Positions 12,718-33,179 of a stretch of 64,000 nt of DNA are shown in pieces (position 1 is the first letter of the stretch; every line of letters begins with the position of its first letter). The DNA comes from Nephromyces sp. MM_2019 (taxonomy: Eukaryota > Apicomplexa > Aconoidasida > Nephromycida). The translations under genes were made by a program, and so were the position numbers. The notes under the pieces are model-generated. The model did not search any database, was not told where the DNA came from, and was given only the letters and a program-made list of their open reading frames with translations. The stretch covers positions 1 to 64,000 of the forward strand of contig JADHZB010000775.1 of the NCBI GenBank assembly GCA_015657535.1, given 5' to 3'.

Positions 12718-13972
12718 CAAGAGTGAGACTGCTTTTTACAAAGATTTGAAACTAGTACTCGACCCGTTTGAACAAAAATACTCGGAATATGGGGAGAAAG
12801 CCTAAGATAATAGATATAGTTTTTTAAAGGTGGTGAATGAGCAAAAAGGCGCTTAAAAACCAAAATCCTGTAGGGAATAATGCAATTTGGGGTATTAGAG
12901 CTTCCACAAGCTTGAAAGGAGAAGATATTTTTTGAAATACTCAATATAAAAAACTTTCCCCTTGCTACCATATCGTATAATACAATGAATGGATTTCAAG
13001 TGGCCTGTTACCGAACTTATTGATGGGATACTTCGGTTTGACATCAGGCCTTCACTGCCAGCCTTTATGACGGATTGATTTCAATACATTTTTGTGGTTT
13101 TTTTATTATAAAAAACAATAAAATCATAGCTATAAAATTATTGTGTATTATCGCTTTAAGTTAAAGATGAACATGAAGATTGTGTGTAACGTTATTAGCC
13201 TGTCAGATGCTTAATGAATTTCACGTGGTAGTTTTCTCTATCTTTTTTAGGCTAATAAAAAGGGTGTGGTGCTGGCTAATTCGTCCTCCAATCTGTGTCT
13301 CTGTGTGTTGCTCTGAGCTCTCCTCGGAAATTATAAAGTGTACTTTTTCTGCTTTCCACCAAAGCAAATATTAGGAACTGATGAAATTATATCCAACTTA
13401 TTGCTTCCGATTTTTTTCAAACCTACGCCTAGACTCTGCGAAGAGACGCTTTTATAGTGAAGGGTAAGTACTGATTGCAGAGGTGCATTCTGTGCTTCAG
13501 AGGACGCTGAAAACAGTGTTTTTTGAGGGGCTGCGATAGCATGAGGAATCTTTTTTTTTGCTGAAAAATTTTAGAGGTTTACAGTGATGAAAACCTAAAA
13601 TTTCACGACACTGTTTTGAGCTCTAATGATACTTTTCATGAATCTCAAGTGTAAGCTGCCTCTATTAATTATATTTTTGAAAATTAAAAAATGCATAGAA
13701 TCGCTCCTCATACTTAGAGAGCCAATTCATCAGCTAAATAGCTTTTCAAGAGAATTTTAATGTCATTTTCAGGTGGTTTACTATACAAATAATAGGAAAA
13801 TTTTCATGTTTGAATCTCCTATTTGAGTGTGTGTTGTAAGGAAATATCTTCCCAACTAGTTTTTGAAATCTTCAAGTGTTTAGAGTGTTTTCTAACTACA
13901 CGAACTCACTACAACCATTGTAATCAATATAGATTTTTTCATTAATTTTTCGGCTCTCCTGAGCTCAAATAG

Positions 13973-14167
13973 ACTGTGCCACGATTTTTTGTCCGTAATA
14001 GCGTCATCCTCCCAATTGTTCTACGCAGGACTTTTCTTTGCAAATCTGGAATAAACCACATCCTCTACCGTAAATTTTCTCAGAAGTTGATATCTGAGTT
14101 TCCTCCTAGTTCGCGTTTTCTTCTTTGGAAATCCTTTTGTGGACGAGCATATCCTGAGGTTGCCAAC
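13973..14167 (+). promoter_or_regulatory. Open leader in frame with the ProRS start
   Basis: The 65 codons before the ProRS ATG are open and in frame, start right after an AG at 13971-13972 preceded by a T-rich stretch, and are rich in R, K, S, F and L without acidic residues at first. They contain no ATG. The sequence could be a 5' untranslated leader, or a second coding exon supplying an organellar targeting extension from an upstream ATG exon. Which one cannot be decided from sequence alone. Confidence 0.35.
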
Positions 14168-23441
<9,274 letters not shown>

Positions 23442-24430
23442 AAGATAATAGAGTTTGCAGCATCCCTTTGCGTCTGTTCCTACCTTGAGATTAACTTAGG
23501 TTCCTCTCGAGTTGGTTGGCTGAGTTGGTAGCGCTACATCACGCCCCCACGAATATCTCTGATGTGTGTTATATATATTTTGACGCTTTTCGTCGTAAAA
23601 ATTGATGCGTTTGGCTAACTCTGCCATTATTCTTTAATCAATGAGTTATTCGCATTCAGCATTATTAATTCTGCGCTGCTTGAAAACTTGGCTATAGCAA
23701 ATTATTGCAACCAGGGTTCTTAGCTGTCCCCACTTGCCTCTCCCCATTAATATGTTAAATCAATCGCCTACTGCAGTTTGGGATTGAAAGCGCATCACTA
23801 CTTCTGGGCTATACGTTTTGCTTTGTTAGGAATTGGTATGCTATTGCTTGAAAGGTATTTGTCAAGTTAGTTATTAAAATTTATTTTCCCTGTGGCACTC
23901 TTCGAAAGTAGAATTTTCAGTGAAGCACATATTGAACTTCTTTATTAATTTGATTCTTTGTAGATAGTAGCGAGTGTAAATCTATTCTAAGTCGCATATA
24001 TCACATTGCTACCAGCAATGCAATAATTCAAGTATTTTTGATAGCCAGCATCTGTCAGAAATTATCACCTAGGTGTAGTCCCATCTTTCAACATTCTCTT
24101 CATCTTTTGCTTCAGCTCTACATCCCTAAATTTTTTTATGGCAACTATGTATAGAGGCATGATAACGCATGCTTATATTGCCTTTTTACCAAAGAAGCTG
24201 AAACAACGTTGTTTCCACTGCTATATTACTGTGAATCTGCACTGCATCGACCCATACCTATAAATTTCCAAGTTGATATATTAATAGTTGGCTGCATGAA
24301 TATTTATCGCTTGAATTAGCTGACTAGCCTGTTCCAGCACTTCCATCATAGCTAGCATTTTTTTCTCTCTATGGCTTGACTCCTTAATTGAACAAGCTAT
24401 GTCCCGGTCCATCGCTGAATTTTTAAGTAC
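23442..24430. other. 3' flank of ProRS, no gene seen
   Basis: No exon could be supported. The segment 23515-23535 looks like a tRNA A box (TGGCTGAGTTGG) but no B box or cloverleaf follows. Confidence 0.4.
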
Positions 24431-25130
24431 ACTTCGCTATGGGCTAGGTCGATAGCATTCTCTGTGCCTTCTTGGGTACCCTCTCAACTGATTACTCTGG
24501 ACTTGAAGCACGTGCAAATTTTTTTTTCTGCAAAATAAATATTTAAATACACTGGTAACCCCCTTACTGCATAACAGTTTCATTGCTACCTGCTCCGACG
24601 CCACACAGTTCAGGATTATAAATTTTGCGTTTAGTATGCAAGATTTATTAGTACAAGTAGAACCTATGGACAACTCATATAACTACTTTTTTTTGCCACA
24701 GATAAAATCTGTGATTCAGCCGAGCTTCATTGATGCCACACATAGAAAATACTATGGAAGCGTTCACCAGTTCGACTGCTCTTCTTTTTTTATAGACGTA
24801 ATTTCTAGTAGCACAGCGCTCGGTTCATAGTTAGCCTTATAGCTTATTTGTTGAAAAGCAGATGTGAATACCAAAAGCAGATTGTCTCAGTCTCCCTTTT
24901 ATGAAAGGTCGCAAGGTTAAAAATTTGTTACAAGTAAAAGTTTGAAATAAGTACAAAATAGCCCTCTTAGACTTTTGGGGAATGAAGTTTCTTAGTCATG
25001 GGATAAATATATATTAGGATATCCGCTGCCACGCTCTATTTCCTTTTAAAAAAGTAGAATATTGTTATTGAATGCAAGCAGTGGAAGTTGCCATTTCCGC
25101 GGTTGCTCGCTTTCACTAAAGTGTACTTAC

Positions 25131-25828
25131 ACTGAACCATCTTATTACTAGTTTGACAAGGTGCTGTACAAAAATATTTACTCCTTTTTTTCGGCGTTGA
25201 AAGAATCGCTTGACCACGAAGAAAAATTTAGCAGCCAAAATTTATAGTATTTTCCGTACGCAAAACAGCTCCTAAAATTAGTATTTACGAGTTTAGCATC
25301 ATGCTGAATTTCCAAAGGCTTCCCTTCTATTTCAAAGCATGAAGCTCACAGTACTCGTAGGTAGAACATGTGGCAAGCACCCTCGCAATTCGATGCTTGT
25401 ATCGAGCGTAGATTTCATCAGTGGAAAAAAGCCCCAGAAGTGCCTTACCTCTAGAATGGGCTCGTAGAAGCCAGAATAGCGAGGAATTTTGAGGTGCACA
25501 GCCACCAAATACGAGCTTCCTTGGTTAATGCAACCTTAGGGCCCTGGAGCCGTACCAGCTGTCAAGCTTCGCAATTCGAACTCATCACACGCTAGTTGAC
25601 AGGCTTTATTTCTAGGAAGTTTGGAGCGGTCATTTGGGACCCACCTTTGATCTTCCATTGCATACCTGAAGATGCGTGACGGTCGCTGAACTGGAATGTG
25701 TATCGAATGTCCGGTGATTTCGGCAAGCTAGCGATTGGAAGAAGTTGATCAATCATGTTAATGCTCTGGCTCCTCTTTAAAATCGTCCATTGCCGAAACT
25801 TAATGCTTAACAACGGTCTCACATACAT
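25131..25828 (-). CDS. Unidentified protein, minus strand (5' exons)
   Basis: Not recognised. Three minus-strand exons agree in phase: 25828-25666 (ATG start, donor GTATGC), 25519-25449 (donor GTAAGG) and 25163-25131 (acceptor TTTTTGTACAG, donor GTAAGT). They encode about 89 residues: a basic, hydroxylated, acid-free start (MYVRPLLSIKFRQWTILKRS) that could be a mitochondrial presequence, then a mixed globular part and HLVKLVIRWFS. The 3' end is uncertain: candidate exons at 24589-24568 and from 24527 down to about 24437 fit only with doubt. The gene would be transcribed towards ProRS, in tail-to-tail arrangement. Agreement of three junctions is the main support. Confidence 0.4.
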
Positions 25829-26252
25829 GAGTGGGCGAGAAGACCGTAGCGCAATCTTATACCATGCTCATGCATAACTTTGCGGCCCGTCGACTGATAC
25901 GGCGGCGTACGTACCGCCTAAGCCTACTGCGCCACTGTTTAGGTGCCTAGAATCAGCTTATGCAGTTGTGCGCAGTTTCAGGATACGAACAGAAGGCAAG
26001 CCTGTGGCCAACACAAAGCTATCGAAGCAAGAAAATAGCATTTGCTTTGAGCTCCATATAAGGGTATTTGCTAAACCTAGCTGCTCGTTCATATCATGCA
26101 TGTTGTATGATGCCACGCCTGTACCGCACGTGGGTGGAGCCCGCTCATTTTTGGCGATGCCATGATATAGGCCAAGCGATTAGCGCTTCTAAAACTGCCA
26201 AGGGTGGTAGGTAATACTGCTTGCTTATAACATCATTTCTATTTTTTAAGCA

Positions 26253-27287
26253 ATGCATCCGCTCGAATCATTCCGCATGTACGCAGAAGTGCTAGGTAGC
26301 GTAACTCGAAGCTTGGGTGACCGAAGTCCCCACCAGTCAGCCCCCAAAGTCAGCAAAACAAGTGAGCTAGTTTTCCATAAGACAAAAAAAACTCTTTGTG
26401 TAAAGGTGAAACTTGCGTTTATCCTCAGAGTGGTATATGACACGTATCGTAAGTCTCAATAACGAAGTCCATGGAATTTTAAAAAGCCTAGATGGTAGAT
26501 CAGATTACATTACATTGCCCGAAAATGGCACCAATATATATATGTAAGTAACCTCGCTAAATTAATCCTTTTTTTTAGCTCGCCGTAAGTAATATCATGG
26601 CGAGTAGCATGTTTTCATATCTGAGGTGCTTAAGAAGAACAGAAGCCCAATTTTACACAGCAAAAGTTTTATAAGCTGTTTGTGGCTTCACATGACAGTT
26701 TTTTTTGGAGGTTAAAATGTGCAACCAAAATTTTTTCCAGTCATAAGCTTGTCTGAATCCTCTTATCAAAGGCTATATCGATAATTCCATTAATATAGTA
26801 GTACTGACTGCTCTCACCATAAGTAGCCTGACTGGAGTGGAAAGCGAGCGAATGCTGCATTTTTGTAGCCTGAATTATAGCGCGTCCAATGACCCATTGT
26901 GCTTCACCATCTAGTTTTCCCTGGCTCTACTTTTTAGGTCAAAAAAAATTTCCCATCTGGTACAAGTCCGTGCGACTATCATACCTTGCAGGATGATTGT
27001 GAAGTGGTAAGTATCAATGAGCGCAACGCTTTTTCTACTATCCTTGTAGGTACAACTTAGCTTCATACGTTGAACCACTAGATTCAGGTAAGTCGCGGTA
27101 ATGCATGGTAATACTAAGCACCGATAGCATGAAAATGTGATGAGGGAAAGTCAGTATGTTTTCTAGCCTTTTTATAGGCCTTAGAGTGACGAAGCTAAGC
27201 GAAATATTAAGGGGAGGCATATCATCCCTGAAATTGGTAACATGTTCTGCTCAGATTCTCACGTTTGATGAGCGCCACTACCCCTAG
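26253..27287 (+). CDS. Unidentified six-exon gene, 148 residues
   Basis: Not recognised. Exons 26253-26448, 26492-26543, 26938-27006, 27050-27087, 27178-27236 and 27255-27287 join without phase conflict into 148 codons plus TAG. Four donors are GTAAGT and the acceptors at 26938, 27050 and 27178 follow good pyrimidine tracts. The N-terminal third is basic and serine-rich; the middle (IYMSKKISHLVQVRATIIPC) looks like beta strands; the end is LRVTKLSEILRGG then ILTFDERHYP. No signal peptide or membrane segment. An acceptor-like TTTTTTAAG directly before the ATG leaves open that a further upstream exon exists; an open segment at 25968-26056 is a candidate but does not fit in phase. The last intron would be only 18 bases, so the final 11 codons are less certain. 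Confidence 0.45.
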
Positions 27288-28289
27288 GTCTAGTCGGGTA
27301 CACTCATTGTAGTGTTTCACCGCTGCGGGATTAGTGGTGAACCCCGAAATTTCGCTAACCTAGCTGATGCTAACAGGCTGCCGCCATCTTTACGCATCAA
27401 CATGCACATCGACTACCTGTATTGGTAATTTCTCCGTTCTGGCCTAACAATGCTCAATATTGTGCACAATCTGCCACGCAGCCTAAGATGTGCGGTAACT
27501 TTTTTTGCCATGCCCCCCTAGTTTGTATTGCGTACGATTCTCTTCTTGTGCCTTGCAGCTCGATCCCCTTAATTCTTTTGTTTCGTTTATTTTCTGGCCG
27601 TATGAAAGGACTTGTCAAGCGATTTCTTACATTTTTTCTCTGATATTGGTATGCCTTCCTTATTATTAGTTGTTCATTTGCCTTTTTTTGTTCATCCGAT
27701 ATGGGGTTAATTCGCAGTTCTTTGTAAATTATGATGCTGTTTTGCACTCTTTTCATATTTATCAAGAACCATTAATGCTCTCTTAGGCTAAAAATTCATC
27801 CCCCACGCGCGGGCCAACGATGTATCTTCAACCTGTTGACATGCTTACTTTTTTACTTTTCACTCAAAGTCACTCTGGTTTTATAACCCTGAAATTTTGT
27901 AGATTTATCCTCCGCTTTAGCGCTCTGACATTGATAAACCGATGTTGCAACGCCTTCCTCATGTATTCTTACTTGAGCTTTTCACTTCCGCAATATTTTG
28001 ATTGAGCAGTCTTCATTGGCATCAGTTAAGATGCGCCTCACTTCTTTTTTGTGGTTGCGAGTTTGTGCTTGTGATTGGTGATATCACTATCGAAGTGTGC
28101 TACAAACGTCTATTGTCTTCAGATTCTATGAGTAACTTCCTCCATGTCTTTTGCGTTTACCAGTATATTTTCGGGGTAGCAGTTGCTATGTATTTTTTCC
28201 TGAATATTTCAATGCGTACTTCACTCTATTCCTTTGTGGAAGCCTGGAACTGAATAGTTTAACTCTAATTGTGTGTATGTGAAGTGGCA
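27288..28289. other. Intergenic, no supported gene
   Basis: T-rich on the plus strand. ORFs at 27422-27643, 27454-27765 (minus), 27820-28005 and 28002-28253 lack splice support or family motifs and are composition-driven. Contains whatever promoter serves the copper transporter gene. Confidence 0.4.
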
Positions 28290-29229
28290 ATGTTTATTTT
28301 GAAATTACATGCTTTTGTGGTTACAGTCGCCGTTTGTTCTGTGTTCCCGCATCCTCAGATTAGTAATTATAAAATTTCTGGAGCCATGCTAGCTTACTTC
28401 GTAAATAGTACTGAGGTGACAGTACTGTTCAAGGGCTGGACAACAAATGAGGTAATGTTGCGATATTCTCGAGGCAATACTCGCCAAAAATATTAGACAG
28501 TCTAATTTCTTCTTCATCTAGTCTGCAAAGGTTATTGGGTATGTTGTATGCGTATTTAATTTACCTGTTTGTTGTCCTACATTGCATATGTCTTTAGTTT
28601 AGAGCTATTTTTTAGGGGTTTCGTTAACTGGCTTTCATTTCGGGAGTATTCGTGCTTTTTTGGCTATAGTATGAACTTATGGAGGAGATGACAGTGTTCT
28701 AAACCTGTTAACTCATATTTTTATGGCATCAATTGGTAAATTTTTGTTCAATGGAAGCATGCAAATGTGCTACAGCTATTATGTAGCTGTGCTTTTTTGC
28801 ATCAATTTTTCTTGAATTGTTTCGTGATTTTCTCAGCCCTGGCAGTATACCTTAGCACTGATTGGCCTTGGGCTGATGGCGTTTCTGTCTGTGTTATGCA
28901 AAGCGGTACGATTTCAGCTCGAGGAGAAATTTTACAGATATGGTGATGCTTCGCCTCCGAAGGGGTTGGCTGGATTTAAATTCCGATTTCCTGCTAATTT
29001 ATATCGTATGACATTCACTATCGTCTTTATTGCTTGGGATTATGCTTTGATGCTTGTTGTTATGACTTTTAATGTAGGCGTATTTTTATCTATCTGTTTT
29101 GGTTTTGGGTTAGGTAATTTGTTCTGGGGACACGTGTTTGCTGAACCTTCTCCAAAGGAGAATACTTTACATCTGAACCAAGTGAACCGTGGATTAGTCG
29201 ATTTGACCTGTTGCGGTTCTTGGGTATAA
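28290..29229 (+). CDS. Ctr-family copper transporter
   Basis: Ctr proteins are trimeric channels that import Cu(I) across the plasma or vacuolar membrane. Two exons, 28290-28451 (donor GTAATG) and 28837-29229 (acceptor TTCTCAG, TAA stop), encode 184 residues, a normal Ctr length. The ATG at 28290 opens with a hydrophobic stretch (MFILKLHAFVVTVAVC) that may be a signal peptide. The pre-membrane signature is AMLAYFVNSTEVTVLFKGW, matching the Ctr pattern of methionine, aromatic, then LFxxW. TM1 is about 57-76, TM2 110-131 with the diagnostic M-x3-M (M126, M130), and TM3 134-152 with GxxxG (G143-G147). The tail has a CC pair (179-180), a common copper-binding ending. Odd points: the extracellular part is short and has a single methionine instead of the usual MxM clusters. 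Confidence 0.88.
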
Positions 29230-30413
29230 TTTATTCCATTTGGAAGTATTTAGTCGACTAATCCCACCTACCATCATCACAAAGATTGCTACGGATTCTA
29301 GAGTAGTATTTGGACGATCCATATTCTAGAATCCTTTCACCAGCTTTGAAATGAAACCCAAAGCATTTGTTATAGTTAGTATAGCATTGCTCGTTGTAGC
29401 ATGAACTACATGACTTGTAGCTTCCCTTGTATGAAGCAGAAAAATCCCTTTTGGCTAGTCATACAGAATGCCGTTTCTTTCAAAATTTCCGTGTTAGCTC
29501 ATGCTTATCTCGCAATTTATTGAAGCTGTAAGGTCAAAGGGGACATCGATGAGAGATTTTTCACAGTTTTTTGTATGTCTTCAAAGTTCTCACATCAAGT
29601 TCAACACGGACGTTGTGCCTAAGAAACCGTCTTTTTACTGAGCAATTCTACGCTGACTAAATCCTGGAGCTTTTGTTTTTTTTTGCAAAGGTTAAGTTTA
29701 CCAGCGTCACTGCAGATGAATTTTTTATTCCTTGCTCTTATCTTCTTAGTTTTGTAGTATGATGTGGTACCACGTGCTCATACTTTGAGGGCACTGCTTG
29801 CCGGAACAGCGTCTTTTACTGTATTGCTTATGTGGTGGCTATTAAAATGTTTTCACTTCTACCTAATTATCATTTTCACCATTTTTTTATGTTTAGCAGT
29901 TATTCAATTAACATTTGTTAACCTGCTTGGAATTATCTAGTACGCAGTAAACTTGCTCCTGAAATTTTTCTAGCGGAAGTATGTTTGCTTTTATGATTTT
30001 ACCGCCATTCGATTGAAATTATCCGTAAATTGTTAAAGATCTTTGATTGAGGTTAACAAAAGCTGAGCCGTTTAGATTTTTGCCAATGAACCCGTCTGTT
30101 TTGGTGAAGTTTTGTGTAATCCACTTTATTTTGATATTACACCTCATTTGACCGCGTTAACGCGTCTTGCCATAAGTCTTCCTAATTGATCCGACTTGTC
30201 AAGGAGCTGTAAATAATTTTTGTCTTTATTTATCCCTAGCTATAAACTGTGGTTTTCTCTGTCAATGGGGTATAGTACTCGGTGTACTTACAGTTGCTGG
30301 ATCAGATGTTGATTCAGTCATAGTTCGTTATGAAATGGTGTGCTATGTCACTACCATAAAGTGCTTTTTATTGCAAGAGCGGAGTAAGATATAAAGTGAT
30401 TTCTATTTGGCAG
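29230..30413. other. Between copper transporter and next exon chain
   Basis: One hydrophobic open segment (about 29758-29830, plus, TLRALLAGTASFTVLLMWW) and another near 30240-30340 may be 5' exons of the following gene, but phases could not be fixed. Otherwise nothing seen. Confidence 0.35.
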
Positions 30414-31721
30414 CATCTTGTTTCACTCCCTTCTAATCTCATCATAGCGATGTTTCTACATTTAATTTTGATTTATGAAATTCTCGTGCTGCACTACTTT
30501 TGCCGCGGTTTAAGTGGAGACGAAAATTTGGAGTCCCTTGAAGAAGATTTGCGCAAAAACTATGCGCAATTTTCTTCTTCTCAAAGGGTAATTTTTCCTT
30601 GTTATTGCAAAGCTTGATTTAGTTTTCGTGTCGGCCCTAGTTGATAATCATGACGTTTCCTGTCAGGAGTTTTTTTCATTACTTGATGAATCGACACCTT
30701 TAATTCTTGGTTATAATCGTTCGAGAGCCAACAGCACGCGGTTTGTGCAATCGCATGAGTCCTTAGGAGGCCCTGTTGATGTGCAGCAGATACGGTAGGA
30801 TTATTTACGTAGGATTTCCTAGTGGCCTAAAGGGCCCATTTGATGATGTTTTTAACTGTCTTATAGGAAAGGCCTGTACGACACTCAAATAAAGAGATCT
30901 CCGCCTGAGGCGACCATAAACATATATGATATAATGGTAACATTTTGTAGATATTGTAGCGCGTACACATCTGAGATTCCTTCATCGCAGGATGAAACGC
31001 TAGAAAGATCTGAGCTTGCCAACCAGCACGATAAAGTACTTTTCATTTAAGCGAAACTTGCGACATTGCCGATGACTTTTTCAACACTGCTGTTGCTGTA
31101 GAGTTTAATTCGCAGGCTTGATAGGGAGCTCGAAGTAAATTCTTGTAATTTAGTGTCGCGAGTTTCATGAAGCTTTAATTTATTGGCATTTTCTAAGGAG
31201 GGGATACACAGCTATGGTACAGCAGGTGGTCCGTAATTATATTGCGCACAAATAAATCTTTGTTTCAAACGGGAGCTATGCAGCCTTAGGGAAGCATACG
31301 AGCGAGGATACGACAAAGGTGCTATACTCAAGGTTTTTTTTCGCGTAGCCGATCCAACTTTTTTTCGTTGTCCTAAGGAACATGACGCTTCGCTAGAGTT
31401 GAAAAGAGTAAGCTCTACTTTCCTAGTCTGACGGCGGTGAGTGCCACATCTGCTTGTCTGTTCAGTGGGAAAGCTCGAGGAAGCCGTCGCTCGACGCGTA
31501 TATGAGGACCCGCAGAAGACCATCAGGTTTTTTTGCCTTTGGTGTTCTGGTTCAACCTGTGTGCTTAATTTCCGAGGTGTTTAGGAGGTAGCAAAAGCAT
31601 CGAAGGGAACTCTGAGCATGGTCGCGTGGATGGAGATATTCCCACAAGGACGCGGGTTGCCATTAAGTCGTCCGGTTCTATACGTTGCACCAATCCTCTC
31701 TCCAAGTTTTTGTGCACATAA
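30414..31721 (+). CDS. Unidentified protein, exon chain (5' end open)
   Basis: Not recognised. Exons 30414-30587, 30667-30794, 30867-30936 and 30991-31035 agree in phase; a second run 31198-31225, 31284-31318, 31349-31407, 31474-31526, 31577-31721 also agrees and ends in TAA. The two runs connect only if a 10-base micro-exon (31125-31134) is assumed, so the junction is doubtful. The first exon contains a hydrophobic segment (LIIAMFLHLILIYEILVLHYF); the rest is hydrophilic and charged (ESLEEDLRKNYAQF, WYSSLREAYERGYDK), so a single-pass or N-terminally anchored protein with a cytosolic helical part is likely. Short introns (about 60-80 bases) between these exons contrast with the kilobase introns of neighbours. 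No enzyme motif seen. Another frame of the last exon is also open. Confidence 0.4.
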
Positions 31722-33179
31722 GCATCGGTTGCCATGGGTTAGCATCTTTGGATTGGTGCAAAATTTGAAACTGCGCGGTAGCTTTTAATAGCTAGAGGTA
31801 GTCCCCTCTGGGGCTACTGTAGATTCTTTAAATTCCAGCTAATTTACGCTAAGTCCCGGCATGTGTTGTCAGCAATTCTTTCAGTGCTGCTGATTTAACA
31901 AAAGAGCGACATTGTGATTTTGTCGTCATTGATGCAAAGAATAATTGCGGGACGATTAAGTAAGCTTTCACTTGTGAAGCTGTGCTTCCAGCAACTGACA
32001 AAGCAGTTTTTGAGATTTTTATACGGAAATTTTTTATTTCTGAAAACTCGAAGCCGGAAAATTAGCTTTTCCGCCATATATTAGTAAACAACAAATGTTT
32101 GGTATCTACCCTTGTCGCGTAAAATCCAGTTCTAGCTAGCCCATATCTGTAATGCTCCCGGACGCAGTAGCTAAGTAGTATGATCGATATGGCTCTAAGT
32201 AGGAATTTTCACCTGCAATTATTGAAGTTATTAGGTATTAAGCAGATGTCTAGATAAGAAGCATTGTGTGCACCATTGTATCTGAAGATTCTGGCGACGC
32301 GCCAGACTTGTGAAACAGCTCGTTGACAATAAACCTGGTAATTCTTATTTATTTGGCACAGCATATTATTCAGGTTTGTAAATATTGAAATTTGCGGCAT
32401 GGAAATAGATACTGTAAATAAGCGCCATTGAGTGGCTTTTTGTCTTTGGTTAGGCTGCGTTTGCTCAAATTTGTAAAGGCACAGTTTGAGGTTCTATCCA
32501 AAGGGATGAGTTTGAGCGTTTCTGGTTGACTTTTTAGCTGTAGCACTGTGAAGAAATGAATATTTTTTTGCTCGGCATGAGAATTTATCGCTACTCTTGG
32601 GCATGTATATATTTTTCCCTGGTTCACAAGACGACAGATGTACTCGAAGATCTGCAATGAAGTAGTGACTCGATTGACTTTCCACAATAGTTGCAACTTA
32701 AAGAATGATGATACGCCTGATTTAGCAGCATATATTTTTTCTAGGAAATTAACCTAAGCTATAATGTTTATAGCCCTATTTTTTGCGCGAAATTGACCTT
32801 TTCCCGGGAGGCAAACCCGATCGCTAAGCACATAAGGCCGTGAGGCACTAGTCAGCTAAATTTTGTTACCATTTTTTTATCCCCTTTTAAACCGATACAA
32901 TAGTGCTGGATGAGTATTATGATTTGTCATCATGTTAATACACTTCGTTACTTTGAAGATTTTGTCATGCTTCTCTAAGGTTGAATTGACCGTGGTAAAA
33001 AATTAACTATTCAGGTTATGGTTTTTTATGAGTATGGCACCCACTCAGAAAATGTTTGCTGTTAAAATCGGGTCTGTAGCCCAATCAATTTTATTCTGTG
33101 TATCGCCCTTATTTAAGGACAGCAGTATGTTCTTTAAGTTTAATATGATAGGAGGCTAGAGTGGAATAGGGGGATACAG
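31722..33179. other. No supported gene
   Basis: No exon chain found. The minus-strand ORF 32370-32696 (108 codons) has no ATG-splice context or motif I can support. The stretch may be an intron if the exon chains on either side belong to one gene. Confidence 0.35.

Larger units (their letters stand above)
9305..13972. other. Mostly non-coding; no firm gene
   Basis: I could not assemble a gene here. Isolated exon-like segments flanked by AG and GT exist on the minus strand, for example near 11376-11405 and 12186-12262, and could be 5' exons of the IQ-motif chain, but short open segments with such flanks also arise by chance. ORFs at 10490-10768 and 12678-12971 are rich in T-derived hydrophobic codons and lack support. 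Confidence 0.4.

Noticed and set aside
23515..23570. tRNA gene, because of the A-box-like TGGCTGAGTTGG
   Set aside because: No B box (GGTTCGAATCC) or acceptor-stem pairing within 100 bases.
31408..31426. A 19-base intron leading into a RING-like ECHICL segment
   Set aside because: Too short to be a normal intron, and the acceptor at 31474 keeps the phase; no further RING cysteines or histidine follow.
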